Assembly (NCBI GenBank): GCA_964566055.1
Contig: CAZMHI010000022.1
Location: forward strand, 1-64,000
Direction of reading: 5' to 3'
Length of the DNA: 64,000 bases
From: TMED23 sp964566055
Lineage (GTDB): Bacteria; Pseudomonadota; Alphaproteobacteria; Rhodospirillales; UBA2165
Shown here: piece after piece, positions 9,362-17,308 of the stretch
Layout: each line of letters opens with the position of its first letter
Position numbering within the stretch: position 1 is the first letter of the stretch
Program-made: the position numbers and the translations under genes
The notes under the pieces: generated by a model
Database searches by the model: none
What the model saw: the letters and a program-made list of their open reading frames with translations, nothing else
What the model was told of the DNA's origin: nothing

Positions 9362-9556
9362 ATGACGATAGTAGAGGCAACGACTATTTGGCTGGCCGCA
9401 ACCCTGGCTGTCTTGATACAGACCTTGATCCTATACACTGAAAGAAGCAAACAACGCCGGGCGTTATCAAAAATGGATTATCGATTGCTTGACGATATTG
9501 GCGTAACTCGTGCAGCAGCCAATTATGAAACCCGCAAGCCATTTTGGCGGAAATAA
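9362..9556 (+). CDS. Small DUF1127-type protein
   Basis: This 64-residue protein has an N-terminal hydrophobic segment (about residues 7-24, WLAATLAVLIQTLIL) and a C-terminal DUF1127-like region, SKMDYRLLDDIGVTRAAANYETRKPFW, in which 'L.DIG(V/I)' is the family hallmark. DUF1127 proteins are short, basic and common in alphaproteobacteria; some affect RNA or phosphate and carbon metabolism, but no role can be assigned here. The start at 9362 is favoured because a GAGGAGC ribosome-binding site lies eight bases upstream; an earlier in-frame start at 9305 has none. The gene stands alone, and its 3' end converges on the dehydratase gene with a six-base gap. Confidence 0.8.
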   Translation: MTIVEATTIWLAATLAVLIQTLILYTERSKQRRALSKMDYRLLDDIGVTRAAANYETRKPFWRK

Positions 9557-9562
9557 GTAAAT

Positions 9563-10429
9563 TTAGGTGATTTTTGCACTCACGCTCATTGACAGCTCAC
9601 CCTCATTATTAACCGCCCAAAGCTCGGCTTGGGTGCCGCTGTCATCCAGTTTGCCATGAATGGTGAAGGGGGCATTGTCGAACAGCGGGCCACTGGCGCG
9701 GACATCAAAGCCGGTGATCTCGCGATCAGGCAGATTACGCCGGGCTAAATCCAGCAGCATGGTCGCCGTTAACGGTCCGTGTACCAAAAGAGCCGGGTAG
9801 CCTTCCTCGTTGATGGTGTAGTCCCGGTCGTAATGGATGCGATGGCCGATAAAGGTGAGCGCCGAATAGCGAAACAATAAAACTGTATCCGGTGTGACGG
9901 TCTCGGACCAGAGCGCGCCGTCAGGCAGAGAGCTTGGCTTAGATTTCGCGGATGAAGTTGGGGCCTCCTTCGGCGCCTCGCCCCGATAGACTACGGTTTG
10001 CAGATCGGTTACGGCAACACCATCACTGCTGGAGACCTGATGATCAATTTCAACAAATACCAAAGCGCCCGAGCGGCCTTCTTTAATTGTGACATTATTT
10101 ATGGTTGAGAGCCGACTGATTTTACTGCCGACTTCGAGAGGTTTTAAGAGCTCAACTTTACTGCCGGCCCACATGCGGCGGGGCAGCGGTACCGGCGGCA
10201 GAAAATCTCCGCGCGCTGGATGGCCATCAACACCGAGTTTGGAGCGCCGCGCCGCTTTATTAAAGAACAGCCAATGCCAGCTTGCTGGAATAGCGTTGCC
10301 GAATTGAGGCTCGTCGTCATCCCGGTCAAGGGTGGCCGACATGCCGGCGATGGTGGTCGGTGAAATAAAATCCTCGATGGTTTCGGTTCTGCCGATCCAG
10401 TCTTTGAGATGATCTAAATTCTCAGGCAT
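9563..10429 (-). CDS. MaoC/HTD2-like dehydratase (mesaconyl-C4-CoA hydratase type)
   Basis: This 288-residue protein has a double hot-dog arrangement: an N-terminal FAS1-like dehydratase half (residues 1 to about 150) and a C-terminal MaoC-like half with the hydratase-type stretch IHYDRDY...YPALLVHGPLTATMLLDL. Relatives hydrate or dehydrate acyl-CoA intermediates (for example mesaconyl-C4-CoA). An ATG at 10429 is preceded by GGAAAG at a proper distance; a GTG two codons upstream is less likely. It is divergent from the thioesterase gene, and the 179-base spacer contains a 15-bp T-N11-A box shared with two other promoters in this region, so it is probably part of the LysR-controlled set. Confidence 0.8.
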   Translation of the reverse strand: MPENLDHLKDWIGRTETIEDFISPTTIAGMSATLDRDDDEPQFGNAIPASWHWLFFNKAARRSKLGVDGHPARGDFLPPVPLPRRMWAGSKVELLKPLEVGSKISRLSTINNVTIKEGRSGALVFVEIDHQVSSSDGVAVTDLQTVVYRGEAPKEAPTSSAKSKPSSLPDGALWSETVTPDTVLLFRYSALTFIGHRIHYDRDYTINEEGYPALLVHGPLTATMLLDLARRNLPDREITGFDVRASGPLFDNAPFTIHGKLDDSGTQAELWAVNNEGELSMSVSAKIT

Positions 10430-10487
10430 AGTCACTTTCCACTTCTTCGATTTAGCTTAACATACCTGCTTGGCAGTGAGCGCCCAA

Positions 10488-10502
10488 ATAACAAAACGGC
10501 AT
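10488..10502. promoter_or_regulatory. Candidate LysR box 1 (ATAACAAAACGGCAT)
   Basis: A 15-bp T-N11-A sequence with dyad ends (ATAAC/GGCAT). The same 15 bases recur at 13317 and a close variant occurs at 12326. It lies 107 bases upstream of the thioesterase start and 59 bases upstream of the divergent dehydratase start. The likely binder is the LysR protein encoded at 12369, by proximity. Confidence 0.55.
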
Positions 10503-10567
10503 AGGTGATTGATCTAATCGACATTGGACCGCCGTTCCTGTAAAGGCTAATAAACGCCAAATCTCTT

Positions 10568-10584
10568 TGACCTAGTGAAGGTCA
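10568..10584. promoter_or_regulatory. Inverted repeat TGACC-N7-GGTCA
   Basis: Perfect 5-bp arms separated by seven bases, ending 24 bases before the thioesterase ATG. It could be an operator or a weak leader hairpin. No second copy was found. Confidence 0.3.
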
Positions 10585-10608
10585 TAATAGCATCGAGGAG
10601 TAATCAAC

Positions 10609-11097
10609 ATGACATTTGACGCGCCAATTGCCGAGTGGCAGGAGCCGGTACAAGAAGGCTGGGTCGATTACAATGGCCACATGAATATTGCCTATCATAC
10701 CTTGGTTTTTTTTAATGCCATCGATCAGTTTTATGAAATGATCGGCCTCGGGAAGCCCTACAAGGAAGCGCATGGCATGACCACCTTCGCCGTCGAAAGC
10801 CATGTCAGCTATCAGCGCGAAGTAAAACTTGGTGATGAGGTTAAAGTTTCGATTCAGTTGCTGGGGCATGACGAAAAACGGCTGCACTATTTCTGCACAA
10901 TGTCTCATGCGACCGAAGGTTACCCCGTCGCGACCCAGGAATATCTGGTGCTGCATGTTGACCTGGCGACTAAAAAAGTGACGCCTTTCAAGTCGGATCC
11001 CGTGGAGAAAATGGCTGCGCTGATGGAAGCGCATAAAGACCTGCCGATCCCGCCACAGATTTGCGGCAAAATGAAAATTCCGCCGCCTAAAAACTAG
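10609..11097 (+). CDS. 4HBT-family acyl-CoA thioesterase
   Basis: This 162-residue single hot-dog protein has the 4-hydroxybenzoyl-CoA/YbgC-type thioesterase signature WVDYNGHMNIAYH at residues 18-30, with Asp20 as the expected catalytic acid. The DYNGHMN variant resembles the thioesterase domain found with carnitine/betainyl-CoA metabolism, but the aromatic-CoA context leaves the substrate open. A GAGGAG ribosome-binding site precedes the ATG. It converges with the ThDP beta-subunit gene, overlapping it by four bases at the 3' ends. LysR box 1 lies 107 bases upstream, a distance close to that seen in two other genes of the group. Confidence 0.82.
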   Translation: MTFDAPIAEWQEPVQEGWVDYNGHMNIAYHTLVFFNAIDQFYEMIGLGKPYKEAHGMTTFAVESHVSYQREVKLGDEVKVSIQLLGHDEKRLHYFCTMSHATEGYPVATQEYLVLHVDLATKKVTPFKSDPVEKMAALMEAHKDLPIPPQICGKMKIPPPKN

Positions 11098-11699
11098 AGT
11101 GGCTGAAAACCGAGATGGGCGCGGAAGCGGTTTTTAATATGTACACCGTCGCGGGATGGCAGAACTTTTTCGACGTTTTCCGCTTTGATCTTAATCTGGG
11201 CAAATCGCAGACCAGCATCGGTTGATTGCAGCTGTTGGCGGAACGGAGCGATTTCGTCCATTTCGGTAATCACTTCAGTATGGTCAAATTTGCAGGCCTG
11301 GGCGAGCTCGGCCAGGCTGACGCCATGAGCCGTATGGGTTAGCTGCATGCCTGTTTCGCCGTAGCGTTCATTATCCAGTACTGCGATGCTGAGATTTCGC
11401 GGTTGTTTGGCGCCGGTCGTCGCCAGTCCGCCAAGACCCATCAGCATTTCACCATCACCTGTGAGCACCAAAACTGGGCGTTCAGGTTGCGCCAAGGCGA
11501 GGCCAAGACCGATCGTCGTGGCGCTGCCCATCGCTCCCCAGAGATAATAATTGGCGTCGTTGTCGCCGGCAGCCATGGCGTCATAGGCAGGGGAACCCAA
11601 GCCCGTAACGACCAGTAGATCACCCCGGTCCTTTAACAATTCGGGCACGACTTTCCGGCGATCAAGCGTTCCTGTGCTTTCTGATGTCACTTCGCCCAT
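11094..11699 (-). CDS. ThDP-dependent decarboxylase, beta (PP-domain) subunit, sulfopyruvate/phosphonopyruvate decarboxylase-like
   Basis: This 201-residue protein is only the pyrophosphate-binding domain of a ThDP enzyme. The metal/ThDP motif starts at GDGEML (residues 81-86) and ends at DNERYG (109-114), the usual GDG-x(~25)-N pattern. Size and pairing with a separate Pyr-domain protein match ComE of sulfopyruvate decarboxylase and the C-terminal half of phosphonopyruvate decarboxylase. The reaction is probably non-oxidative decarboxylation of a 2-oxoacid to an aldehyde. It is the second gene of a two-gene operon, overlapping the alpha gene by 13 bases. The substrate is not identifiable from the sequence. 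Confidence 0.83.
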   Translation of the reverse strand: MGEVTSESTGTLDRRKVVPELLKDRGDLLVVTGLGSPAYDAMAAGDNDANYYLWGAMGSATTIGLGLALAQPERPVLVLTGDGEMLMGLGGLATTGAKQPRNLSIAVLDNERYGETGMQLTHTAHGVSLAELAQACKFDHTEVITEMDEIAPFRQQLQSTDAGLRFAQIKIKAENVEKVLPSRDGVHIKNRFRAHLGFQPL

Positions 11700-12226
11700 T
11701 CCTTTCTGCCGATCATGCGCTGCGAAAACAACACCGCGGCGGCGAGATCGCCATTGAAAACCGTATCAGCGACAGCTGAAACGAGTTCAGCGGCCTCATC
11801 TGTTTGCTCGGCGCGATAGACCATAACATCCATCAGCTCAAAAGCTTGTTCCGTAACACTGGCCATCGGCTTCTGCCAGCCGTTAAACTCGGCCCATTCG
11901 CCGCGCATCGTTACCAAGGTCAAAAAAGGAAACCGGGCACTCTGAACCAGCGACAGCGTATTAATGCAATTGCCAACGCCGCTTGACTGCATCAGCAGAA
12001 CACCACGCTCGCCCCCCAACCAGGCACCGAGCAGCAAGCCGATACCCTCTTCCTCTGTGGTCAGCACGGTGGCTTCTATGCTTGGTTCTGCATTCGCACG
12101 TTCGATCAAACGCGAATGTCCGGTATCGGGCACATAGACAACATGTTTGATATTGGCCGCCAGCAGCGCATCGAAAACCTGATCCGACCAGATATCTATA
12201 GTGTCAGGCTGATCATTATTCAGCAT
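11687..12226 (-). CDS. ThDP-dependent decarboxylase, alpha (Pyr-domain) subunit, ComD-like
   Basis: This 179-residue protein is the Pyr domain that completes the ThDP active site. The conserved activating glutamate is in VLTTEEEGIGLLLG (Glu59/Glu60), and SSGVGNCINTLSL follows as in phosphonopyruvate and sulfopyruvate decarboxylases. The ATG at 12226 is chosen because TTGGAG lies about nine bases upstream; a TTG eleven codons earlier lacks a ribosome-binding site. It is divergent from the LysR gene, with LysR box 2 centred about 107 bases upstream of this start. This fits activation by that regulator. Confidence 0.83.
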   Translation of the reverse strand: MLNNDQPDTIDIWSDQVFDALLAANIKHVVYVPDTGHSRLIERANAEPSIEATVLTTEEEGIGLLLGAWLGGERGVLLMQSSGVGNCINTLSLVQSARFPFLTLVTMRGEWAEFNGWQKPMASVTEQAFELMDVMVYRAEQTDEAAELVSAVADTVFNGDLAAAVLFSQRMIGRKEWAK

Positions 12227-12325
12227 TAAGGGTAACTCCAAGGGCGGCGTCCAAGCCAAAATGTTTCAACCGCTAATAAATCTTGCTTAGACCTATTCTT
12301 CAAATATAATTCTTGTAAATGAGTT

Positions 12326-12340
12326 ATGCCAAAACGGTAA
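12326..12340. promoter_or_regulatory. Candidate LysR box 2 (ATGCCAAAACGGTAA)
   Basis: A T-N11-A sequence in the divergent spacer between the LysR gene and the ThDP alpha gene. It shares the core CAAAACGG with boxes 1 and 3. It is about 30 bases before the LysR start, as expected for autoregulation, and 100 bases before the ThDP alpha start. Confidence 0.55.
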
Positions 12341-12368
12341 ATCGATCAATTGCCTGGGAGTTAATACT

Positions 12369-13292
12369 TTGAATTTCCGTCAACTTCGCACCTTGGTGCA
12401 TATTGGCGAGCTTGGCAGCCTAAGTAAGGCTGCAGACCGGTTGCATGTCGCTCAACCGGCTTTGAGCCGGCAAATCAGAGCGCTTGAAGAAGAGATAGGC
12501 ACGCCGCTCTTCACCCGCCACGGCCGGGGTATGGTGCTGACCCAAACCGGCGAGCTTCTGGTAGAACGGGCGAATAATATCCTTCGCCAAGTGGAGGAAG
12601 CCCGGGCTGACGCCATATCATCGGGGGGCTGGGTGCGAGGCAATGTGGTGATCGGCATGCCGCCAACCGTTGTTGATATTCTGGCAGGACGTTTGGCCAA
12701 GGAATTTGCCGATCGGCATCCAGATGTTAAATTGCGGTTTGTCTCTGCCTTCACGAGCTATTTGATCGAAGGGCTGCAGAAAAGAAACATCGATCTGGCT
12801 ATTCTCTATGATCCGAAATCCCATGGCAGCTTGCACATTGAGCCCTTGTTGCAGGAAGAGCTTTTTTTGGTGGCACCGGGTAAGGCAAAATTATCGCTCA
12901 AAAAACCCAAATCTTTTACCAACCTCTCAGCTGAAACATTATTGCTGCCGGGCGGCCAGCACAGCATACGGCAATTGGTCGAGCACCATGCCAGGGATGC
13001 CGAGTGCGAGCTTAATGTCACCCTGGAAGCAGACTCTTTGAGCTTGCTGAAAAATTTCGTCTCCCTTGAACTGGGCAGCACCATCTTGCCGCTGCCTTCG
13101 GTCTACCCCGAAATCGAAGCGGGTTCTCTCAGTGCCGCCCCAATCAAGGACCCAACGCCAACGCGCACGCTGGTGCTGGCAACAGCAACAGACCGCGCCG
13201 TTTCAAATGCCACCCAACGCGCCATCGATATGATCAAGCAGGACGTTGCCGAAATGGTTGAAAAAAATATTTGGGTCGGAGTGCCTCTTTGA
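12369..13292 (+). CDS. LysR-family transcriptional regulator (NAC/Cbl/CynR-like)
   Basis: This 307-residue LTTR has an N-terminal winged helix-turn-helix (residues 1-60; SLSKAADRLHVAQPALSRQIRALEEEIG) and a C-terminal effector-binding domain starting near residue 90. The start is TTG at 12369, with GGGAG about eight bases upstream and the standard LTTR N-terminus MNFRQLRTLV. It is divergent from the ThDP decarboxylase pair, the classic LTTR-target arrangement. Three intergenic regions within 3 kb (at 10488, 12326 and 13317) carry a matching T-N11-A box. I infer that it controls these promoters. The inducer is unknown. Confidence 0.9.
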   Translation: MNFRQLRTLVHIGELGSLSKAADRLHVAQPALSRQIRALEEEIGTPLFTRHGRGMVLTQTGELLVERANNILRQVEEARADAISSGGWVRGNVVIGMPPTVVDILAGRLAKEFADRHPDVKLRFVSAFTSYLIEGLQKRNIDLAILYDPKSHGSLHIEPLLQEELFLVAPGKAKLSLKKPKSFTNLSAETLLLPGGQHSIRQLVEHHARDAECELNVTLEADSLSLLKNFVSLELGSTILPLPSVYPEIEAGSLSAAPIKDPTPTRTLVLATATDRAVSNATQRAIDMIKQDVAEMVEKNIWVGVPL

Positions 13293-13316
13293 GTGTGAGC
13301 GGCGGCCTCATCAGCA

Positions 13317-13331
13317 ATAACAAAACGGCAT
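13317..13331. promoter_or_regulatory. Candidate LysR box 3 (ATAACAAAACGGCAT)
   Basis: Identical over 15 bases to box 1 at 10488; the following bases (TAGTTGATTG against AGGTGATTG) are also similar. It lies 89 bases upstream of the CocE-like hydrolase start. Confidence 0.55.
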
Positions 13332-13419
13332 AGTTGATTGAAACAAACAACATTTGAAGGAATAGCCCGACAGCATTAATCATAGCGGGCTGAAAAACTG
13401 TAAGGGAGAATAAGGCCTC

Positions 13420-15129
13420 ATGCCATCAAGTAAGCCGGGATCAGAAAAAAAGTATACAATGACGGAAGCACGAGACGTCATGGTGCCGATGCGCGATGGC
13501 GTTAATGTCGCCGTTGATGTCTTCAGGCCGGATGACGGCGGAAAATTTCCAGCCCTGCTGGCCATGTCGCCATACAGCAAGGGCATCCAGTCTATGCCGC
13601 TTGCCATTCAACCTGACCGGTCGCCGATCCACCACACGCCGACCGAGGCTGGCAATCCGGTCTATTTTGCCGAGCATGGCTATGTCCATATCATCGCCGA
13701 TGTGCGTGGCATTGGCCAATCGGAAGGTGAATATCTCGGCTGGATGTCCGAACAAGAAGCCCAGGATGGACATGATTTGATTGAGTGGGCTGCCGAGCAA
13801 CCCTGGTGTGACGGCAATGTCGGCATGGTCGGCATATCCTATTTCGGCACCATTCAGCTTCCCGTTGCCGCTCAACAGCCGCCTCATCTTAAAGCCATCA
13901 TGCCGTGGAATGCGCCGGCTGATTTTTACCGCGAGTCGACCCATCACGGCGGCATTCTGCAGAGTTTCTTTCATTACCTGTATATCCAGCGGATTTGCGC
14001 CGACAACTCTACCTCGGTGACAGTAAAAGAGAATTCGCCCGAAGAGTTGAAGCGCATCGTCGCTGAGCTTAAAGCTGATCCCCAGATCGCGATCAATCCC
14101 GAAATATTCACCTATGTCGACAGTCCGGGTAAAGCGCCAAACTATTTTGATATTGTCGCCAATCCGCTGGATGGGCCCTATTATTGGGAGCGCTCGCCCC
14201 GCACCATGTATGACAAGATAAAAATCCCGTCCTGGTGCCGCTCGGGCTGGTGGGCCTACGCCCATATGCATTTGGTTGGCGCTTTCCATAACTACAATGG
14301 CATTGATGCGCCGAAAAAACTTGAGATCGATGCGCCGGTGGTCGAGAAACGCCCGCTGCCGGATGAGTATTGCGAGGAAGTGCTGCGCTGGTACGATTAC
14401 TGGCTCAAGGGCATCGATACCGGCATCATGGATGAGCAGCCGATCCGCTTTTTCGTCAATGGTACCGAAGAATGGCGTTACGAGGATGAATGGCCGCTGG
14501 CCCGCACTGAATGGTCAAAACTGTATCTCCGGCGCTGGGAGGAACTTTCCTGGGAGCCGGAAGAAGTGGCCGGTAAACCGGACGCTTTTGTTCAGCAACC
14601 GCCCGACGAAGTGTTGGAGTCCAATGTGCTCAAATATGAAACAAATGTCTTCAAAGAGGATATGGAGATCACCGGACCTGCTTCAATTACTCTTTATGCC
14701 TCGATTGACCAGGCAGATACCCATTGGATTGTCTCGCTGCGGGACGTCTACCCGGATGGCAGCCAGCAAGAATTAAGCAAAGGATTTTTGAAGGCCTCGC
14801 ACCGGGCGGTCGATGAAGAGAAATCTAAACCCTATGATATTTTCCACCCTCATCTTGAAGAAGTACCGGTTAAACCCGGCGAAATTTGCGAATATGCCAT
14901 TTCAATGGCGCCGCTATCGAACATTTTTCAAGCGGGTCATAAAATTAGGATCGTTATTTCATCGCTCGACCATGCGCGCTCGCGCGACTATGAGTTAGCC
15001 CCGGAATCGCTTGGCCGAACCCATGCGCCGTGGCATATCAGCTGTGCGGATACGGTTCTGCACAAAATATACCATGATGAAGATCATCCCTCACATCTGC
15101 TATTGCCGGTTATCCCGGCAAAGGCGTAG
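13420..15129 (+). CDS. CocE/NonD-family alpha/beta hydrolase
   Basis: This 569-residue enzyme belongs to the X-Pro dipeptidyl-peptidase S15/cocaine-esterase group. The nucleophile is Ser140 in VGISYFG (G-x-S-x-G), and the oxyanion-type region PYSKG is near residues 51-55. The beta-sandwich C-terminal domain (PepX_C) spans about residue 350 to the end. Members hydrolyse esters or amides of bulky acids. There is no signal peptide, so it is cytoplasmic. It heads a plus-strand operon with the DUF2848 and cupin genes (27- and 24-base gaps). LysR box 3 in the upstream spacer suggests induction together with the ThDP decarboxylase. The native substrate is unknown. Confidence 0.85.
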   Translation: MPSSKPGSEKKYTMTEARDVMVPMRDGVNVAVDVFRPDDGGKFPALLAMSPYSKGIQSMPLAIQPDRSPIHHTPTEAGNPVYFAEHGYVHIIADVRGIGQSEGEYLGWMSEQEAQDGHDLIEWAAEQPWCDGNVGMVGISYFGTIQLPVAAQQPPHLKAIMPWNAPADFYRESTHHGGILQSFFHYLYIQRICADNSTSVTVKENSPEELKRIVAELKADPQIAINPEIFTYVDSPGKAPNYFDIVANPLDGPYYWERSPRTMYDKIKIPSWCRSGWWAYAHMHLVGAFHNYNGIDAPKKLEIDAPVVEKRPLPDEYCEEVLRWYDYWLKGIDTGIMDEQPIRFFVNGTEEWRYEDEWPLARTEWSKLYLRRWEELSWEPEEVAGKPDAFVQQPPDEVLESNVLKYETNVFKEDMEITGPASITLYASIDQADTHWIVSLRDVYPDGSQQELSKGFLKASHRAVDEEKSKPYDIFHPHLEEVPVKPGEICEYAISMAPLSNIFQAGHKIRIVISSLDHARSRDYELAPESLGRTHAPWHISCADTVLHKIYHDEDHPSHLLLPVIPAKA

Positions 15130-15156
15130 TCTGACGTATAAAAGAAGGAAAAGAGA

Positions 15157-15846
15157 ATGACTGTAAAAATAGATTTGAAACTGCAACTCGCTGGGGAAGG
15201 CGAAATTGATTATGTGCTCAACAATATCATCATCGGCGGCCTGACCGGTATTGATGTTGAGGCGATCGAAAAGCATCTGGACGAACTGGCAGAAATCGGT
15301 GTCACCCGGCCGAGCGCCATCCCGCTGTTTTTCCGCGCTGCGGCAGACATGGTCAGCACGGCTGATGATATTCAAGTGATCGGTACAGATACCAGCGGCG
15401 AGGCCGAGTTTGTCTTGCTTGGGACCGATGATGGTATGCTGGTCGGTGTCGGCTCAGATCATACCGACCGCAAAGTCGAAGCTTATTCGATCGCGGTGTC
15501 CAAGCAAATGTGCCCCAAAGTAATGGCGCCGGAAGTATGGAAATATGAAGACGTCAAAGATCACTTTGGACAATTGACCATACGTTCCTGGGCCACCGAA
15601 GGCGGCGAAAAGCGGCTTTATCAGGAATGCACGGCGGCTGATTTCCTGGCGCCGGATGTGGCGCTGCCGCAATGCTGCGATGGCGCGACGACATTGCCTG
15701 CCGGCACACTTTATTACGGCGGCACCGGGGCGGCGATTGGCGGCGTCAAACCAGCCGACCGCTTTGATTATGAGATTGAAGACCCGGTTCTTGGGCGGAA
15801 AATAAGTCATGGCTATGACGTTACTTCGATACCGTTTGTTGTATAA
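15157..15846 (+). CDS. DUF2848 family protein
   Basis: This 229-residue protein matches what I know of DUF2848: an N-terminal stretch ending in RPSAIPLFFR, then GSDHTDRKVEAYSIAVSKQMCPK, the most conserved block of the family, and a C-terminal fold related to fumarylacetoacetate hydrolase-like proteins. Family function is not established; genomic context usually links it to amidases, hydantoin-like or aromatic catabolism. The block with His, Asp, Lys and Cys (residues about 107-127) would be a good active-site candidate. It lies 27 bases after the hydrolase and 24 bases before the cupin, with its own AAGGAAAAG ribosome-binding site, so it is co-transcribed with both. Confidence 0.8.
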   Translation: MTVKIDLKLQLAGEGEIDYVLNNIIIGGLTGIDVEAIEKHLDELAEIGVTRPSAIPLFFRAAADMVSTADDIQVIGTDTSGEAEFVLLGTDDGMLVGVGSDHTDRKVEAYSIAVSKQMCPKVMAPEVWKYEDVKDHFGQLTIRSWATEGGEKRLYQECTAADFLAPDVALPQCCDGATTLPAGTLYYGGTGAAIGGVKPADRFDYEIEDPVLGRKISHGYDVTSIPFVV

Positions 15847-15870
15847 TTTAAATACCAAAGGAGAAACGCA

Positions 15871-16257
15871 ATGGATAATACAAAAGTACTGGATGAATTT
15901 CACGAAGTCGATTTGAGCACGGGCTGGAAAGTGCCTGATGGCTATCCCGAGGGCATTGAAGAACTCATTCTTGCTGGCGGGCTCAACGAAGAGGCCGGCA
16001 CCGGCAGCCAAACCCGCTTGCTGCGTATCAAGGCCGGCGTTTATACCACCGAACCTTTCGTTCATGATTATTGGGAAGAGGTTTATGTCATCTCCGGTGA
16101 TCTCACAATGGGCAGCGATCAACAAGGTGAAGGCGGCGAAAGTTTCGGGCCAAACTCCTACGCCTGCCGGCCGCCGCATAACCCGCACGGGCCGTTCAAA
16201 ACGGAAGGTGGCTGCATGTTGTATGAAATTCACTATTTCGATGAAGCCAAAGCTTAA
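15871..16257 (+). CDS. Small cupin-domain protein
   Basis: This 128-residue protein has the single beta-barrel of cupins. The region TEPFVHDYWEEVYVISGDLTMG (split motif 1: H-x3-EE-x-YV-x-SG) supplies His and Glu metal ligands, and PHNPHGPF supplies the His of motif 2. It resembles ChrR-like or DUF4437 cupins that bind a divalent metal and act as isomerases, dioxygenases or small-molecule sensors. It is the last gene of the hydrolase-DUF2848-cupin operon and is followed by a strong terminator at 16289. Its reaction cannot be specified. Confidence 0.82.
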   Translation: MDNTKVLDEFHEVDLSTGWKVPDGYPEGIEELILAGGLNEEAGTGSQTRLLRIKAGVYTTEPFVHDYWEEVYVISGDLTMGSDQQGEGGESFGPNSYACRPPHNPHGPFKTEGGCMLYEIHYFDEAKA

Positions 16258-16288
16258 TTACCAATAACCACCAATTTTAGCATAAATC

Positions 16289-16328
16289 ACCCGCCCTTCG
16301 GCCTAATCGCTGAGGGGCGGGTTTTTTA
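16289..16328 (+). terminator. Rho-independent terminator
   Basis: An 8-bp GC stem (ACCCGCCC with GGGCGGGT) closes an 18-base loop and is followed by TTTTTT. It ends the hydrolase-DUF2848-cupin transcript. The following 180 bases are AT-rich with no gene. Confidence 0.85.
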
Positions 16329-16508
16329 TTTGAGGTGTTCTCAAAGTATAATTTGGGCTATTTAATTGGCGTGTAAGTAGCATTTTAACCACTCCGTGCT
16401 ATAAGAGAATTTAAGATAAGCAAAATAGAGGGTTAGATAATTTTCGAGGACGTCAATTGGGTTAGCCTCTAAAATTACGAGTAGTTTTCCCATATCAGGA
16501 GAGATGTG

Positions 16509-17306
16509 ATGGCTAAAAAAAATGAGGAATTTGCACTTAAAGACCCGGTGACAGGTTCTGTTGTTACCATGGATTATGCCAGCTCGGACGAGCGGTCTGC
16601 CCGTGATGAGCTACTGAATTCGTTTCGCGACTCTCCGATACCCGATCACTCTGTTTTAGCCAACCTAGGTCTGCATCTCACTTCAAAAACTTTTTCACGG
16701 CTGCTTTTTATGAACGAATTCTACAAAATGGGCCTGGACGTGATGGGGCAGGTTTTTGATTTTGGCACCCGATGGGGTCACAATATGGCAATCTTTATCG
16801 CTTGCCGGGGTATGTATGAACCTTTCAACAGACACAGAAAAATTGTCGGCTTCGATACGTTTGGCGGATTTCCAACAGTGATTACAGAGGAAGACGGGCA
16901 GTCGGAAATGATTGATGTTGGAAATATTTCCGTAACAGAGGACTACAAACCTTATCTCGATGAACATCTCAGTTTGTTAGAAAAAAATAATGCATTGCCG
17001 CATTTAAAGAAGTTTGAGCTTATGCAGGGTGATGCCTCGGAAACTATTAAGACCTATTTTGCTGATAATCCCCACGCCTTGGTATCACACGCTTTTTTTG
17101 ATTTTGACCTCTACAAGCCCACGAGAGATTGTTTGGAAGCAGTTTGGGAGCGAGCGCCCAAGGGGGCTGTTTTTGGGTTTGACGAAATAAACGATGAAGA
17201 TTCTCCAGGTGAAACCCAGGCGCTTATGGAAATCGTAGGTGTATCCTCGATCAAACTCCAAAAATTTCCCTGGGTAAGTAGAGTTTCTTATTTTGTGAAA
17301 GACTAA
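16509..17306 (+). CDS. TylF/MycF-like class I SAM-dependent methyltransferase
   Basis: This 265-residue protein has a Rossmann-type methyltransferase core: motif I FDFGTRWGHNMAIF (about residues 79-92), the sugar-methyltransferase block IVGFDTFGGFP (about 114-124), and HAFFDFDLYKPTRDCLE (about 197-213) with the metal-binding acidic pair typical of macrocin O-methyltransferase relatives. Such enzymes O-methylate sugars on macrolides or surface glycans. A GGAGAG ribosome-binding site precedes the ATG at 16509; a GTG one codon earlier is also possible. It opens a three-gene plus-strand unit with the split transketolase (two-base spacing), which ties it to sugar modification. Confidence 0.82.
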   Translation: MAKKNEEFALKDPVTGSVVTMDYASSDERSARDELLNSFRDSPIPDHSVLANLGLHLTSKTFSRLLFMNEFYKMGLDVMGQVFDFGTRWGHNMAIFIACRGMYEPFNRHRKIVGFDTFGGFPTVITEEDGQSEMIDVGNISVTEDYKPYLDEHLSLLEKNNALPHLKKFELMQGDASETIKTYFADNPHALVSHAFFDFDLYKPTRDCLEAVWERAPKGAVFGFDEINDEDSPGETQALMEIVGVSSIKLQKFPWVSRVSYFVKD

Positions 17307-17308
17307 GT

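Noticed and set aside
13441..14289. Long antisense frame inside the CocE-like gene
   Set aside because: The sense strand encodes a complete, motif-bearing hydrolase; the antisense frame is a codon-bias artefact.
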